Assembly (NCBI RefSeq): GCF_018398425.1
Contig: NZ_JADPMV010000001.1
Span: 2,790,001-2,854,000, forward strand
From: Pseudomonas lalucatii
GTDB taxonomy: Bacteria > Pseudomonadota > Gammaproteobacteria > Pseudomonadales > Pseudomonadaceae
Direction: 5' to 3'
Length of the DNA stretch: 64,000 nucleotides
A program made the translations under genes and the position numbers. Of this stretch, positions 45,157 to 55,760 are shown piece by piece; position 1 is the stretch's first letter; each line of letters opens with the position of its first letter. The notes under the pieces are model-generated. The model was not told where the DNA came from, made no database searches, and worked only from the letters and a program-made list of their open reading frames with translations.

Positions 45157-46530
45157 ATGAGCAAACCCGTGAACAACCCGAAAACCCGCGAGTGGCAGGC
45201 CATGAGCCGCGACCATCACCTGGCGCCGTTCAGTGACTTCAAGCAGCTGGCGGAGGTCGGCCCGCGCATCATCACCAGGGCCGAGGGGGTGTACCTGTGG
45301 GACAGCGAGGGCAACAAGATCCTCGACGGCATGGCCGGCCTGTGGTGCGTGGCGCTGGGTTACGGGCGCGAGGAGCTGGTCCAGGCGGCGGCCGCGCAGA
45401 TGCGCGAGCTGCCGTTCTACAACACCTTCTTCATGACCGCCCACCCGCCGGTGCTGGAGCTGGCCAAGGCCATCGCCGAGCTGGCCCCCGCGGGCATGAA
45501 TCACGTGTTCTTCACCGGCTCCGGCTCCGAAGGCAACGACACCATGCTGCGCATGGTCCGCCACTACTGGGCGATCAAGGGCAAGCCGAGCAAGAAGGTC
45601 GTCATCAGCCGGCTCAACGGCTACCACGGCTCCACCGTGGCCGGCGCCAGCCTGGGCGGCATGAAGTTCATGCACGAGCAGGGCGATCTGCCGATCCCCG
45701 GCATCGAGCATATCCCGCAGCCCTACTGGTTCGGCGAGGGCGGCGAGATGAGCCCCGACGAGTTCGGCATCTGGGCCGCCGAGCAGCTGGAGCAGAAGAT
45801 CCTCGAGGTCGGCGAGGACAACGTCGCCGCCTTCATCGCCGAGCCGATCCAGGGCGCCGGCGGGGTGATCGTCCCGCCGGACAGCTACTGGCCGAAGGTC
45901 CGCGAGATACTCGGCAAATACGACATCCTGTTCGTCGCCGACGAGGTCATCTGTGGCTTCGGCCGCACCGGCGAGTGGTTCGGCAGCGACTACTACGGCA
46001 ACGCCCCGGACATGATGACCATCGCCAAGGGCCTGACCTCCGGCTATGTGCCCATGGGCGGGCTGGTGGTGCGCGACGAGATCGTCGAGGTGCTCAACCA
46101 GGGCGGCGACTTCAACCACGGCTTCACCTACTCGGGGCATCCGGTGGGCGCGGCCGTGGCCCTGGAGAACCTGCGCATCCTGCGCGACGAGAAGATCGTC
46201 GAGCGGGTCCGGGAGCAGACGGCACCCTACTTGCAGAAGCGTCTGCGCGAGCTCGCCGACCATCCGCTGGTGGGCGAGGTGCGCGGCGTCGGCCTGCTCG
46301 GCGCCATCGAGCTGGTCAAGGACAAGGCGACCCGCACGCGTTACCCGAGCGAGCTGGCGGTGGGCATGATCTGCCGCGGCCACTGCTTCGACAACGGCCT
46401 GATCATGCGCGCGGTCGGCGACACCATGATCATTTCGCCGCCCCTGGTGATCAGCAAGGCGGAGATCGACGAACTGGTGGACAAGGCACGCCTGTGCCTC
46501 GACCTGACCGCCAAGGCCGTGCTGAGCTGA
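45157..46530 (+). CDS. spuC: Polyamine:pyruvate transaminase SpuC
   Basis: A 457-residue class III aminotransferase. PLP-binding features are GSGSEGNDTMLRMVR, the Asp in FVADEVICGFGRTG and the Schiff-base Lys in TIAKGLTSGYVPMG. It moves an amino group from putrescine, or spermidine, to pyruvate. ATG 45157 (MSKPVNNP) follows CTGAGG; an in-frame ATG at 45139 lacks a site. A gap of 162 bp before spuD holds a small hairpin (CAGGCC...GGCCTG, 46551-46567), suggesting separate mRNA levels for enzymes and transporter. Confidence 0.94.
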   Translation: MSKPVNNPKTREWQAMSRDHHLAPFSDFKQLAEVGPRIITRAEGVYLWDSEGNKILDGMAGLWCVALGYGREELVQAAAAQMRELPFYNTFFMTAHPPVLELAKAIAELAPAGMNHVFFTGSGSEGNDTMLRMVRHYWAIKGKPSKKVVISRLNGYHGSTVAGASLGGMKFMHEQGDLPIPGIEHIPQPYWFGEGGEMSPDEFGIWAAEQLEQKILEVGEDNVAAFIAEPIQGAGGVIVPPDSYWPKVREILGKYDILFVADEVICGFGRTGEWFGSDYYGNAPDMMTIAKGLTSGYVPMGGLVVRDEIVEVLNQGGDFNHGFTYSGHPVGAAVALENLRILRDEKIVERVREQTAPYLQKRLRELADHPLVGEVRGVGLLGAIELVKDKATRTRYPSELAVGMICRGHCFDNGLIMRAVGDTMIISPPLVISKAEIDELVDKARLCLDLTAKAVLS

Positions 46531-46644
46531 GTGAAAGATCGTTAGCGTTCCAGGCCCCTTAGGCCTGAAAGTTGTAAAGAGTGCCAGGACCTTGCCAGAC
46601 TGCATCCGTGCGTTGGCCAGGCTCACCGGGAGGTGGTGCAGTGA

Positions 46645-47790
<1,146 letters not shown>

Positions 47791-47808
47791 GCCACACGCA
47801 GTCCCTGC

Positions 47809-47832
47809 TTCCGGCGGGTCCGCCCGCCGGAA
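47809..47832 (+). repeat. Stable hairpin after spuD
   Basis: TTCCGGCGGG (47809-47818) and CCCGCCGGAA (47823-47832) make a perfect 10-bp stem with loop TCCG, 19 bp after the spuD stop. No T run follows. It may protect spuD mRNA or partly attenuate spuE-H, fitting the need for excess binding protein. Confidence 0.65.
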
Positions 47833-47858
47833 ACCCTAACAATAAGAAGGAAGCTTGT

Positions 47859-47975
47859 ATGCGTTGTTCGATTCTCCCGGCCGGCCCGCTGGCCGCGCCT
47901 ATCGGAGGTGCGTCTTCACGCGCCGGACTGTCCGCCGCCTGGCTGCGCCGGGTCATGGCCGTGGGCTGGCGCTAG
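47859..47975 (+). CDS. Candidate 38-codon small protein between spuD and spuE
   Basis: A short reading frame starting MRCSILPAGP and ending in TAG at 47975. It has a clear ribosome site (AAGGA, 7 nt upstream). The product is arginine- and alanine-rich with no recognised motif. It lies in the 263-bp gap after the spuD hairpin. It may be a translated small ORF, a translational coupler, or chance. Confidence 0.25.
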   Translation: MRCSILPAGPLAAPIGGASSRAGLSAAWLRRVMAVGWR

Positions 47976-49148
<1,173 letters not shown>

Positions 49149-49202
49149 AAATTCAAACGCCCGGCCGCAGGGGTTGGGCGCTATTTTCCGGGAGTTTTGG
49201 TA

Positions 49203-50345
49203 ATGGCAGTTGCTTCTAGTGCCTATAAGAAGGTCCTCGAGGGCGATCAGCAGCCCAAAGAGGTACTGGTCAAGATCGAGCGGGTGACCAAGAAGTTCGA
49301 CGAGACGGTCGCCGTCGACGACGTCTCGCTGACCATCAACAAGGGTGAGATCTTCGCCCTGCTCGGCGGCTCCGGTTCGGGCAAGTCGACCCTGCTGCGC
49401 ATGCTCGCCGGCTTCGAGCGGCCCACCGAGGGGCGGATCTTCCTCGACGGCGTGGACATCACCGACATGCCGCCCTACGAGCGGCCGATCAACATGATGT
49501 TCCAGTCCTACGCGCTGTTTCCGCACATGAGCGTGGCCGACAACATCGCCTTCGGCCTCAAGCAGGACCGCATGCCCAAGGCGGAGATCGACGCCCGGGT
49601 CGAGGAAATGCTCAAGCTGGTGCAGATGACCCAGTACGCCAAGCGCAAGCCGCACCAGCTGTCCGGCGGCCAGCGCCAGCGCGTGGCCCTGGCCCGCTCC
49701 CTGGCCAAGAGTCCCAAGCTGCTGCTGCTCGACGAGCCCATGGGTGCCCTGGACAAGAAGCTGCGTTCGCAGATGCAGCTGGAGCTGGTGGAGATCATCG
49801 AGCGCGTCGGCGTGACCTGCGTGATGGTCACCCACGACCAGGAAGAGGCCATGACCATGGCCCAGCGCATCGCCATCATGCACCTGGGCTGGATCGCCCA
49901 GATCGGCAGCCCGGTGGACATCTACGAGACCCCCACCAGCCGCCTGGTCTGCGAGTTCATCGGCAACGTCAACCTGTTCGACGGCCAGGTGGTCGAGGAC
50001 ATGGAAGGCCACGCGCTGATCGACAGCCCGGACCTGGAGCGCAACATCTTCGTCGGCCACGGCGTCAGCACCTCGGTGCAGGACAAGAGCATCACCTACG
50101 CCATTCGCCCGGAAAAGCTGCTGGTCACCACCGAGCAGCCGACCTGCGAGCACAACTGGTCGCGTGGCACCGTGCACGACATCGCCTACCTGGGCGGTCA
50201 CTCGGTGTTCCATGTGCAGCTGCCCAGCGGCAAGATCGTCCAGTCCTTCGTCGCCAACGCCGAGCGCCGCGGCGCGCGGCCGACCTGGGACGACGAGGTC
50301 TTCGTCTGGTGGGAGGACGACAGCGGGGTGGCATTGCGCTCATGA
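49203..50345 (+). CDS. spuF: Polyamine ABC transporter ATPase SpuF
   Basis: A 380-residue ABC ATPase. Walker A GGSGSGKST, Q-loop around MFQSYALFPHM, signature LSGGQRQR, Walker B LLLLDEP, switch His in VTHDQEEA, and a C-terminal TOBE region (about 290-375). It energises uptake through SpuG and SpuH. I chose ATG 49203 (GGGAG 8 nt upstream) over TTG 49197. The stop overlaps spuG as ATGA. Confidence 0.95.
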   Translation: MAVASSAYKKVLEGDQQPKEVLVKIERVTKKFDETVAVDDVSLTINKGEIFALLGGSGSGKSTLLRMLAGFERPTEGRIFLDGVDITDMPPYERPINMMFQSYALFPHMSVADNIAFGLKQDRMPKAEIDARVEEMLKLVQMTQYAKRKPHQLSGGQRQRVALARSLAKSPKLLLLDEPMGALDKKLRSQMQLELVEIIERVGVTCVMVTHDQEEAMTMAQRIAIMHLGWIAQIGSPVDIYETPTSRLVCEFIGNVNLFDGQVVEDMEGHALIDSPDLERNIFVGHGVSTSVQDKSITYAIRPEKLLVTTEQPTCEHNWSRGTVHDIAYLGGHSVFHVQLPSGKIVQSFVANAERRGARPTWDDEVFVWWEDDSGVALRS

Positions 50346-51253
50346 ACATTTCCCGAAGCATCAATCGCCGGCTGCCCAAGGGCCGGCACTTCGTCATAGG
50401 CGTGCCCTTCGTCTGGCTGTTCCTGTTCTTCCTGCTGCCCTTCGCCATCGTGCTGAAGATCAGCTTCGCCGAAGCCGACCTGGCCATCCCGCCCTATACC
50501 GAAATCTACGCCTGGGCCGACAACCAGCTGTCGCTGGTGATCAACCTGGGCAACTACATCTTCCTCAGCGAGGACGAGCTGTACCTGGCCGCCTACCTCG
50601 GCTCGTTGCAGATGGCCTTCTTCAGCACCCTGCTGTGCCTGCTGATCGGCTATCCGATGGCCTATGCCATCGCTCGCGCGCCCAAGGAAATGCAGACGGT
50701 GTTCCTGCTGCTGATCATGATGCCGACCTGGACGGCGATCCTGATCCGCGTCTATGCCTGGATGGGCATCCTCAGCAGCAACGGCCTGCTCAACGGCCTG
50801 CTGCTGAGCCTGGGGCTGATCGACTCGCCGCTGCGCATCCTCAACACCAACGTCGCGGTGTACATCGGCATCGTCTACTCCTACCTGCCGTTCATGGTTC
50901 TGCCGCTCTACGCCAACCTGGTCAAGCACGACCAGAGCCTGTTGGAGGCGGCGGCCGACCTGGGTTCGAGCAACTTCAACAGCTTCTGGAAGATCACCGT
51001 GCCGCTGTCGAAGAACGGCATCATCGCCGGCTGCATGCTGGTGTTCATCCCGGTGGTCGGCGAGTTCGTCATCCCCGAGCTGCTCGGCGGGCCGGAGACC
51101 CTGATGATCGGCAAGGTGCTGTGGCAGGAGTTCTTCAACAACCGCGACTGGCCGGTGGCGGCGTCCCTGGCGGTGGTGATGCTGGCGATCCTGATCATCC
51201 CGATCATCCTGTTCAACCGTAACCAAGCGAAGGAAATGGAGGGCCGCGTATGA
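50342..51253 (+). CDS. spuG: Polyamine ABC transporter permease SpuG
   Basis: A 303-residue inner-membrane permease with six segments (first VPFVWLFLFFLLPFAIVL). The EAA loop is visible as LLEAAADLGSSNFNSFWKIT, which contacts the ATPase SpuF. PotB/PotH type. Coupled by 4-nt overlaps to both spuF and spuH, so the three membrane-complex genes are co-translated. Confidence 0.94.
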   Translation: MNISRSINRRLPKGRHFVIGVPFVWLFLFFLLPFAIVLKISFAEADLAIPPYTEIYAWADNQLSLVINLGNYIFLSEDELYLAAYLGSLQMAFFSTLLCLLIGYPMAYAIARAPKEMQTVFLLLIMMPTWTAILIRVYAWMGILSSNGLLNGLLLSLGLIDSPLRILNTNVAVYIGIVYSYLPFMVLPLYANLVKHDQSLLEAAADLGSSNFNSFWKITVPLSKNGIIAGCMLVFIPVVGEFVIPELLGGPETLMIGKVLWQEFFNNRDWPVAASLAVVMLAILIIPIILFNRNQAKEMEGRV

Positions 51254-52149
51254 AGCGCCTGAATTTCTCCACCCTCATGCTCTGGGCCGGGCTGGTGTTC
51301 ATCTACCTGCCGATGGTCATCCTGGTGATCTACTCGTTCAACGGCTCGCGCCTGGTCACGGTGTGGGGGGGCTGGTCGGTGAAGTGGTACGTCGGCCTGC
51401 TCGACAACACCCAGCTGATGAACGCGGTGATGCGCTCCCTGGAGATCGCCCTGTATACGGCCATCGCCGCCGTCGCGCTGGGGACCCTGGCGGCCTTCGT
51501 GCTGACCCGGGTGACCCGCTTCAAGGGCCGTACCCTGTTCGGCGGCCTGGTCACCGCGCCGCTGGTGATGCCCGAGGTGATCACCGGTCTGTCGCTGCTG
51601 CTGCTGTTCGTGGCCATGGCCCAGCTGATCGGCTGGCCCGCCGAGCGCGGCCTGCTGACCATCTGGATCGCCCACACCACCTTCTGCACCGCCTATGTGT
51701 CGGTGGTGGTGTCGTCGCGTCTGCGCGAGCTGGACCTGTCCATCGAGGAGGCGGCCATGGACCTGGGCGCCAAGCCCTGGAAGGTGTTCTTCCTGATCAC
51801 GGTGCCGATGATCGCGCCGTCCCTGGCGGCCGGCGGCATGATGTCCTTCGCCCTGTCGCTGGACGACCTGGTGCTGGCCAGCTTCGTCTCCGGGCCGGGT
51901 TCCACTACCCTGCCGATGGAGATCTTCTCCGCCGTGCGCCTGGGGGTGAAGCCGGAGATCAACGCCGTGGCCAGCCTGATCCTGCTGGCGGTGTCGCTGA
52001 TGACCTTCCTCATCTGGTTCTTCGCCCGGCGTGCCGAGGAGCGGCGCAAGCGCGCCATCCAGCAGGCCATGGACGAAACCACCGGGGCCGGCCAGAAGAA
52101 CGGGCCGGACAGCCGCCGCGACCCGTCGCAGCAGCCGGCCGTGGCCTAG
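51250..52149 (+). CDS. spuH: Polyamine ABC transporter permease SpuH
   Basis: A 299-residue PotC/PotI-type permease, partner of SpuG. Six membrane segments; EAA loop IEEAAMDLGAKPWKVFFLIT. The C-terminus (ARRAEERRKRAIQQ, then a Gly/Pro-rich tail ending PAVA) extends slightly beyond PotC. Its stop TAG (52147-52149) lies inside the 5-bp target duplication of the IS element, so the coding sequence is intact. Confidence 0.94.
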   Translation: MKRLNFSTLMLWAGLVFIYLPMVILVIYSFNGSRLVTVWGGWSVKWYVGLLDNTQLMNAVMRSLEIALYTAIAAVALGTLAAFVLTRVTRFKGRTLFGGLVTAPLVMPEVITGLSLLLLFVAMAQLIGWPAERGLLTIWIAHTTFCTAYVSVVVSSRLRELDLSIEEAAMDLGAKPWKVFFLITVPMIAPSLAAGGMMSFALSLDDLVLASFVSGPGSTTLPMEIFSAVRLGVKPEINAVASLILLAVSLMTFLIWFFARRAEERRKRAIQQAMDETTGAGQKNGPDSRRDPSQQPAVA

Positions 52150-52150
52150 C
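52146..52150. repeat. Left target-site duplication CTAGC
   Basis: CTAGC directly left of the IS, repeated directly right of it at 53177-53181. It includes the spuH stop. IS481 elements are known to favour CTAG targets. Confidence 0.7.
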
Positions 52151-53176
52151 TGTGATCTCTCAGTAGGTTGTTCATCCGGGGCATTCCCGGAATTCTGGAA
52201 GTGCGACCAACCTAGCCTTCCAGGAGCCCCGGATGAACCTGCATAAACATGCCCGTCTTACCCCTCGCGGTCGAGCCCTTTTGGTTCAGCGCATCCAGCA
52301 CGGCTTGCGGGTCGAAGAAGCCGCCCAGGCGGCCGGTGTGAGCGTGCGAACCGCCTACAAATGGTTGCGGCGCTTTCGCGAGGAAGGCGAGGCCGGGTTG
52401 ATGGATCGTTCATCACGTCCGCAACACTGCCCGCATGCGACACCCGATACCGTGGTCGAGCGTCTGATCGAACATCGGCGATGCCGCAAGACCTATCGGC
52501 AGATCGCCAGAGAGCTAGGCTTGGCCGTCAGCACTGTTGCGCGCCGCCTGCGGCGGGCCGGCTTTCATCGACTGGCTGAGCTGGAGCCGGCGCCACCGGT
52601 GGTGCGCTACGAGTACCCGACACCCGGAGATCTGCTGCATCTGGATATCAAAAAGCTGGGCCGTTTCTGGCGACCTGGCCATCGGGTCACCGGCGACCGC
52701 CAGCAGAACTCCGACGGCGCGGGCTGGGAATTCGTCCACGTGGCCATCGACGATGCCAGCCGCATCGCCTTCAGCAGCCTGCATCCTGACGAGCGTGGTC
52801 GCAGTGCTTGCCAAGCCTTGCTCCAGGCGCTGCGCTACTACCGCAGCCTGGGCATTCGTTTCACCCGCATCATGACCGACAACGGCAGCTGCTATCGCTC
52901 TCGCACGTTTCGGCGTTTGCTCAGACGATTGGGGCTGCGCCATCTGCGCACCAAACCTTACACGCCACGCACCAACGGCAAGGCCGAGCGCTTCATCCAG
53001 ACCAGTCTGCGCGAGTGGGCCTATGCCCATAGCTATGAAAGTTCGGCACAGCGAGCACAGCACCTGACGCCCTGGCTACATCACTACAATTGGCACCGGC
53101 CACACGCCAGCCTCGGCTACCAGCCACCAATCAGTCGCGTTCCGCTTTCACTGAATAACGTACTGGGTTTACACAA
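52151..53176 (+). mobile_element. Complete IS481-family insertion sequence (about 1026 bp)
   Basis: Terminal imperfect inverted repeats begin TGTG: left TGTGATCTCTCAGTAGG (52151-52167), right TGTGTAAACCCAGTACG on the minus strand (53159-53175), 11 of 17 matching. The 5-bp CTAGC duplication flanks it. One transposase gene fills it, with all three catalytic acidic residues. The G+C content is visibly lower than in neighbouring genes. It lies in the transcription direction of spu, between spuH and the operon terminator. The exact right edge (53175 or 53176) is uncertain by one base. Confidence 0.87.
52170..52238 (+). promoter_or_regulatory. Hairpin sequestering the transposase start codon
   Basis: GTTCATCCGGGGC (52170-52182) is perfectly complementary to GCCCCGGATGAAC (52226-52238), which contains the ATG at 52233. 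Inside, CTGGAAG (52195-52201) pairs with CTTCCAG (52217-52223), partly covering the AGGAG ribosome site. mRNA reading in from spuH would fold so; a transcript begun inside the loop would not. Confidence 0.7.
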
Positions 53177-53180
53177 CTAG
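52233..53180 (+). CDS. IS481-family transposase
   Basis: A 315-residue DDE transposase. The N-terminal helix-turn-helix VEEAAQAAGVSVRTAYKWLRR is followed by an integrase core: Asp in LLHLDIKKLGRFW, Asp in IMTDNGSCYRS and Glu in TPRTNGKAERFIQ. HLTPWLHHYNWHRPHASLGY is the usual IS481 C-terminal motif. The ribosome site AGGAG lies 6 nt before ATG 52233. The last codon and stop (AAC TAG) run across the right edge, so the stop is supplied by the duplicated target. No frameshift is seen, so it should be active if translated. Confidence 0.95.
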   Translation: MNLHKHARLTPRGRALLVQRIQHGLRVEEAAQAAGVSVRTAYKWLRRFREEGEAGLMDRSSRPQHCPHATPDTVVERLIEHRRCRKTYRQIARELGLAVSTVARRLRRAGFHRLAELEPAPPVVRYEYPTPGDLLHLDIKKLGRFWRPGHRVTGDRQQNSDGAGWEFVHVAIDDASRIAFSSLHPDERGRSACQALLQALRYYRSLGIRFTRIMTDNGSCYRSRTFRRLLRRLGLRHLRTKPYTPRTNGKAERFIQTSLREWAYAHSYESSAQRAQHLTPWLHHYNWHRPHASLGYQPPISRVPLSLNNVLGLHN

Positions 53181-53181
53181 C
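53177..53181. repeat. Right target-site duplication CTAGC
   Basis: Copy of 52146-52150. Its TAG is the stop of the transposase. Confidence 0.7.
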
Positions 53182-53205
53182 CTGGCGAGGTCTTCGGCTG
53201 AAGAC

Positions 53206-53236
53206 AAAGGGTCACTGCGGTGGCCCTTTTTCTTTT
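53206..53236 (+). terminator. Intrinsic terminator of the spu operon, displaced by the IS
   Basis: AAAGGGTCAC (53206-53215), loop TGCG, GTGGCCCTTT (53220-53229) with one G-U pair, then a T-rich tract TTTTTCTTTT. A small stem GTCTTC/GAAGAC (53190-53205) precedes it. Without the IS it would lie about 55 bp after the spuH stop. Confidence 0.85.
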
Positions 53237-53255
53237 CCCCCGGGCGGGCGCCGGC

Positions 53256-53837
53256 TCACTGCGCCGGCGTTGCGGACCAGTCGCAGAAACAGCCCAGCGC
53301 CAACGTGTTGCTGGCGTTCACCGTCCGCCCGGCCGTCAGGGCCTCGAGGATGGGCTCGATGAAGCTGTTGTTCGCGTTGCAGGTGAGACCCTCGCTGTAG
53401 GGGCCGAAGTAGGCCAGGCGGCCGCGCTCGTCCCAGATGGCCACCGCCGGGCTGGCCGGTATGCGCTCGGTGCCGGGCAGGGTCGGCAGCGCTTGCAGAT
53501 CGTCCAGGCCGGCCGGCAGGCGGCCCCGGCTGCCGGGCTTCGGCACGGCGTAGAAGGCCACGCCGCGGGGGCTGAACTGCTCGATCAGCTCGCTCAGGTG
53601 CTGCTGGTTGCCGACGTTGCAGGGGCAGGCCGGGTCCCAGAAGTGCACCAGACGGATCGGCCCGGGGCCGGCCAGCTCGTCCGGCAGGCGCAGCTCGGCG
53701 CCGGAGAACAGCGCCGCCCGCTCGTCGAAGGGGCGTAGGTAGCGCGCCTCGAACCAGTCCAGGGCGGCGAACAGGGCGGCGGCCGCGCTGAGGGTGAGCA
53801 GGCCGGCGAGCAGGGTCTTGCGGCTGGGGCGGGGCAT
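53256..53837 (-). CDS. DUF6436-type thioredoxin-fold membrane-anchored protein
   Basis: A 193-residue protein with one N-terminal membrane anchor (TLLAGLLTLSAAAALFAAL) and a thioredoxin-like domain (IRLVHFWDPACPCNVGN). The CxC pair replaces the classical CxxC, so disulfide exchange is uncertain. Further Cys residues occur at LTCNAN and GCFCDW near the C-terminus. ATG 53837 opens MPRPSRK. Exact role unknown; such proteins act in envelope redox or metal handling. It is divergent from the hydrolase gene, 120 bp away. Confidence 0.75.
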   Translation of the reverse strand: MPRPSRKTLLAGLLTLSAAAALFAALDWFEARYLRPFDERAALFSGAELRLPDELAGPGPIRLVHFWDPACPCNVGNQQHLSELIEQFSPRGVAFYAVPKPGSRGRLPAGLDDLQALPTLPGTERIPASPAVAIWDERGRLAYFGPYSEGLTCNANNSFIEPILEALTAGRTVNASNTLALGCFCDWSATPAQ

Positions 53838-53957
53838 GGCGGGGCGGTCATGAAAAGGGCGCCTAGCTTGCCACGCTGCGCACTGGAGCTGAACATCTGC
53901 GCACGCCTGCGGCACAATGCCGCTGCGCCGCGTCCGTCCTGCCACTGGAAAGCCCTA

Positions 53958-54899
53958 ATGTCCGAGTCGTTCAACCCCGATCACCTGCGCCCGCTGTTGC
54001 GCCCCCTGGCGGCCGGCACGCTGGAGTTGCCGGTGGTGCAGGCCTATCGGGCCTTCTACGGCATCGACCTGGGGCGGCAGCACGCGCATCTGGACTGCCG
54101 CCTGGGCAGCTTTCCGGTCGCCGGTTACCAGATCGCCGCCCAGCTCTGGGCGCCGCCCCAGCCGCGGGCGACGCTGCTGCTGGTGCACGGCTACTACGAC
54201 CACATGGGCTTGTACCGTCATGTGGTCGACTGGGCGCTGGGCATGAATTTCGCCGTGCTCGCCTGCGACCTGCCGGGGCACGGCCTGTCCAGCGGCGCCC
54301 GGGCCAGCATCGACGACTTCGCCGAGTACCAGCAGGTGTTGAGCGCCTTGCTCGACGAGGCGGCGCTGCTGCAGCTGCCGCAGCCCTGGCACCTGTGCGG
54401 GCAGAGCACCGGCGGGGCGATCCTGCTGGACTACCTGCTCAACGGCGCGCCGCGGCCGGAGGTCGGCCAGAGCATCCTCCTGGCGCCGCTGGTGCGGCCG
54501 CGGGCCTGGACCTGGTCGCAGCTCAGCTATCGCCTGCTCAGCCCCTTCGTCAAGGCGATTCCCCGGCGCTTCAGCGAGAACTCCCACGACGCCGCGTTCA
54601 TCGACTTCGTGCAGAACCGCGACCCCCTGCAGCCGCGCAACCTGCCGACGGCCTGGTTCGCCGCCTTGCGTGACTGGGTGCCGCGGATCGAGGCGGCGCC
54701 GCGCAGCGCCGTCAGCCCGCTGATCGTTCAGGGCGAGGCGGACATGACGGTGGACTGGGCGCACAACCTGGCGGTGCTGCAGGACAAGTTCGCTGCCCCG
54801 CAGATCCTGCGCCTGCCGCGGGCGCGCCATCACCTGGCCAACGAGGCGGCGGACCTGCGCCGGGAGTATTTCGCCTTCCTCGGCGAGCGCCTGGCCTGA
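53958..54899 (+). CDS. Alpha/beta hydrolase (serine aminopeptidase S33/lysophospholipase-like)
   Basis: A 313-residue hydrolase of alpha/beta fold. Oxyanion motif LLVHGYYDHMGLY, nucleophile elbow GQSTGG, acid in VQGEADMTVDW and His in RARHHLANE. This set of motifs matches monoglyceride lipase or lysophospholipase relatives; the substrate is unknown. ATG 53958 opens MSESFNPDHL. It is convergent with the DUF2059 gene, stops 4 bp apart. Confidence 0.85.
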   Translation: MSESFNPDHLRPLLRPLAAGTLELPVVQAYRAFYGIDLGRQHAHLDCRLGSFPVAGYQIAAQLWAPPQPRATLLLVHGYYDHMGLYRHVVDWALGMNFAVLACDLPGHGLSSGARASIDDFAEYQQVLSALLDEAALLQLPQPWHLCGQSTGGAILLDYLLNGAPRPEVGQSILLAPLVRPRAWTWSQLSYRLLSPFVKAIPRRFSENSHDAAFIDFVQNRDPLQPRNLPTAWFAALRDWVPRIEAAPRSAVSPLIVQGEADMTVDWAHNLAVLQDKFAAPQILRLPRARHHLANEAADLRREYFAFLGERLA

Positions 54900-54903
54900 G
54901 GGC

Positions 54904-55671
54904 TCAGATGCCCTGGGGCGCGGGCTCCAGTTCGGCGGCGCTCTGGCCGACCGCCAGGCCGGCGCGGATCGCCGCCAGGGTCGCGCGGTAATAGGCCTGG
55001 CCCGCGGTGGACTGGGCGAACTCGACGAACTCCTCCAGCTCCGGATCGGACAGCTCGCGGTAGACGTGCAGCAGGGTGTTGTCCAGGTCCGCGCCGATCT
55101 GCTCGATCAGGTGCTGGCGCTGGGTATTGAGCAGGGTCTGGGCGGCGCCACCGCCGAGCAGTCCGGGGAGCATCTGGCTGAGGCTGTCGGCGGCGACGCC
55201 GGCCAGGGCCAGACTGATCTCGGCGCCGGCCTCCTCGGCCGGCAGGGCCTGGGCCAGGTGGCGAATCAGCAGGCGCCGGGTGGCGCTGGCCTCGCCGCGC
55301 GGCAGGCCGTCGGCGTGCAGGGCCAGTTGCTCGCGGCTGGTGGCGAGCAGTTCGGCGGCGACCACCTTGCGCCCCAGCGGCGACTGGAAGAACTGCAGCG
55401 CCGGCCCAGGGTCGGCCAGCTGCTGGCGCAGGCTGAACTGCGCGCGCTGGTCCATGGCCCGCGGGTCGAAGCGGCGGTTGCTGTTTTCCACCAGGGCCTG
55501 GTACACCGCCGGCGGCAGGCTGCGCCGGTAGCGTTCCTGGGCGGCGCGCAAGGCGTCGTTGAAGTGCGCCCGCTGCTGCGGCCAGCCGGCGGCCTGGTAC
55601 AGCTGGAGCTGGGCGTCGGCCAGGCTCGGCAGGCTGAGGATCAACAACAAGACAACGCAGAGGGCGCGCAT
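54904..55671 (-). CDS. DUF2059-type secreted protein
   Basis: A 255-residue exported protein with signal peptide MRALCVVLLLILSLPSLADA. Two repeats of the DUF2059 type can be discerned; the C-terminal one includes VYRELSDPELEEFVEFAQS and GQAYYRATLAAIRAG. GGAGT lies before ATG 55671. Function unknown. It is divergent from the 2OG oxygenase gene, 89 bp apart. Confidence 0.8.
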   Translation of the reverse strand: MRALCVVLLLILSLPSLADAQLQLYQAAGWPQQRAHFNDALRAAQERYRRSLPPAVYQALVENSNRRFDPRAMDQRAQFSLRQQLADPGPALQFFQSPLGRKVVAAELLATSREQLALHADGLPRGEASATRRLLIRHLAQALPAEEAGAEISLALAGVAADSLSQMLPGLLGGGAAQTLLNTQRQHLIEQIGADLDNTLLHVYRELSDPELEEFVEFAQSTAGQAYYRATLAAIRAGLAVGQSAAELEPAPQGI

Positions 55672-55760
55672 ACCGACTCCTGTGTAGCGGGTGGCTATTT
55701 TCAATGGCCAGTCGATGCTTGTCGAGGCGCGCCGCCGTGCCAGGCTGTAGAATCGCCGGC

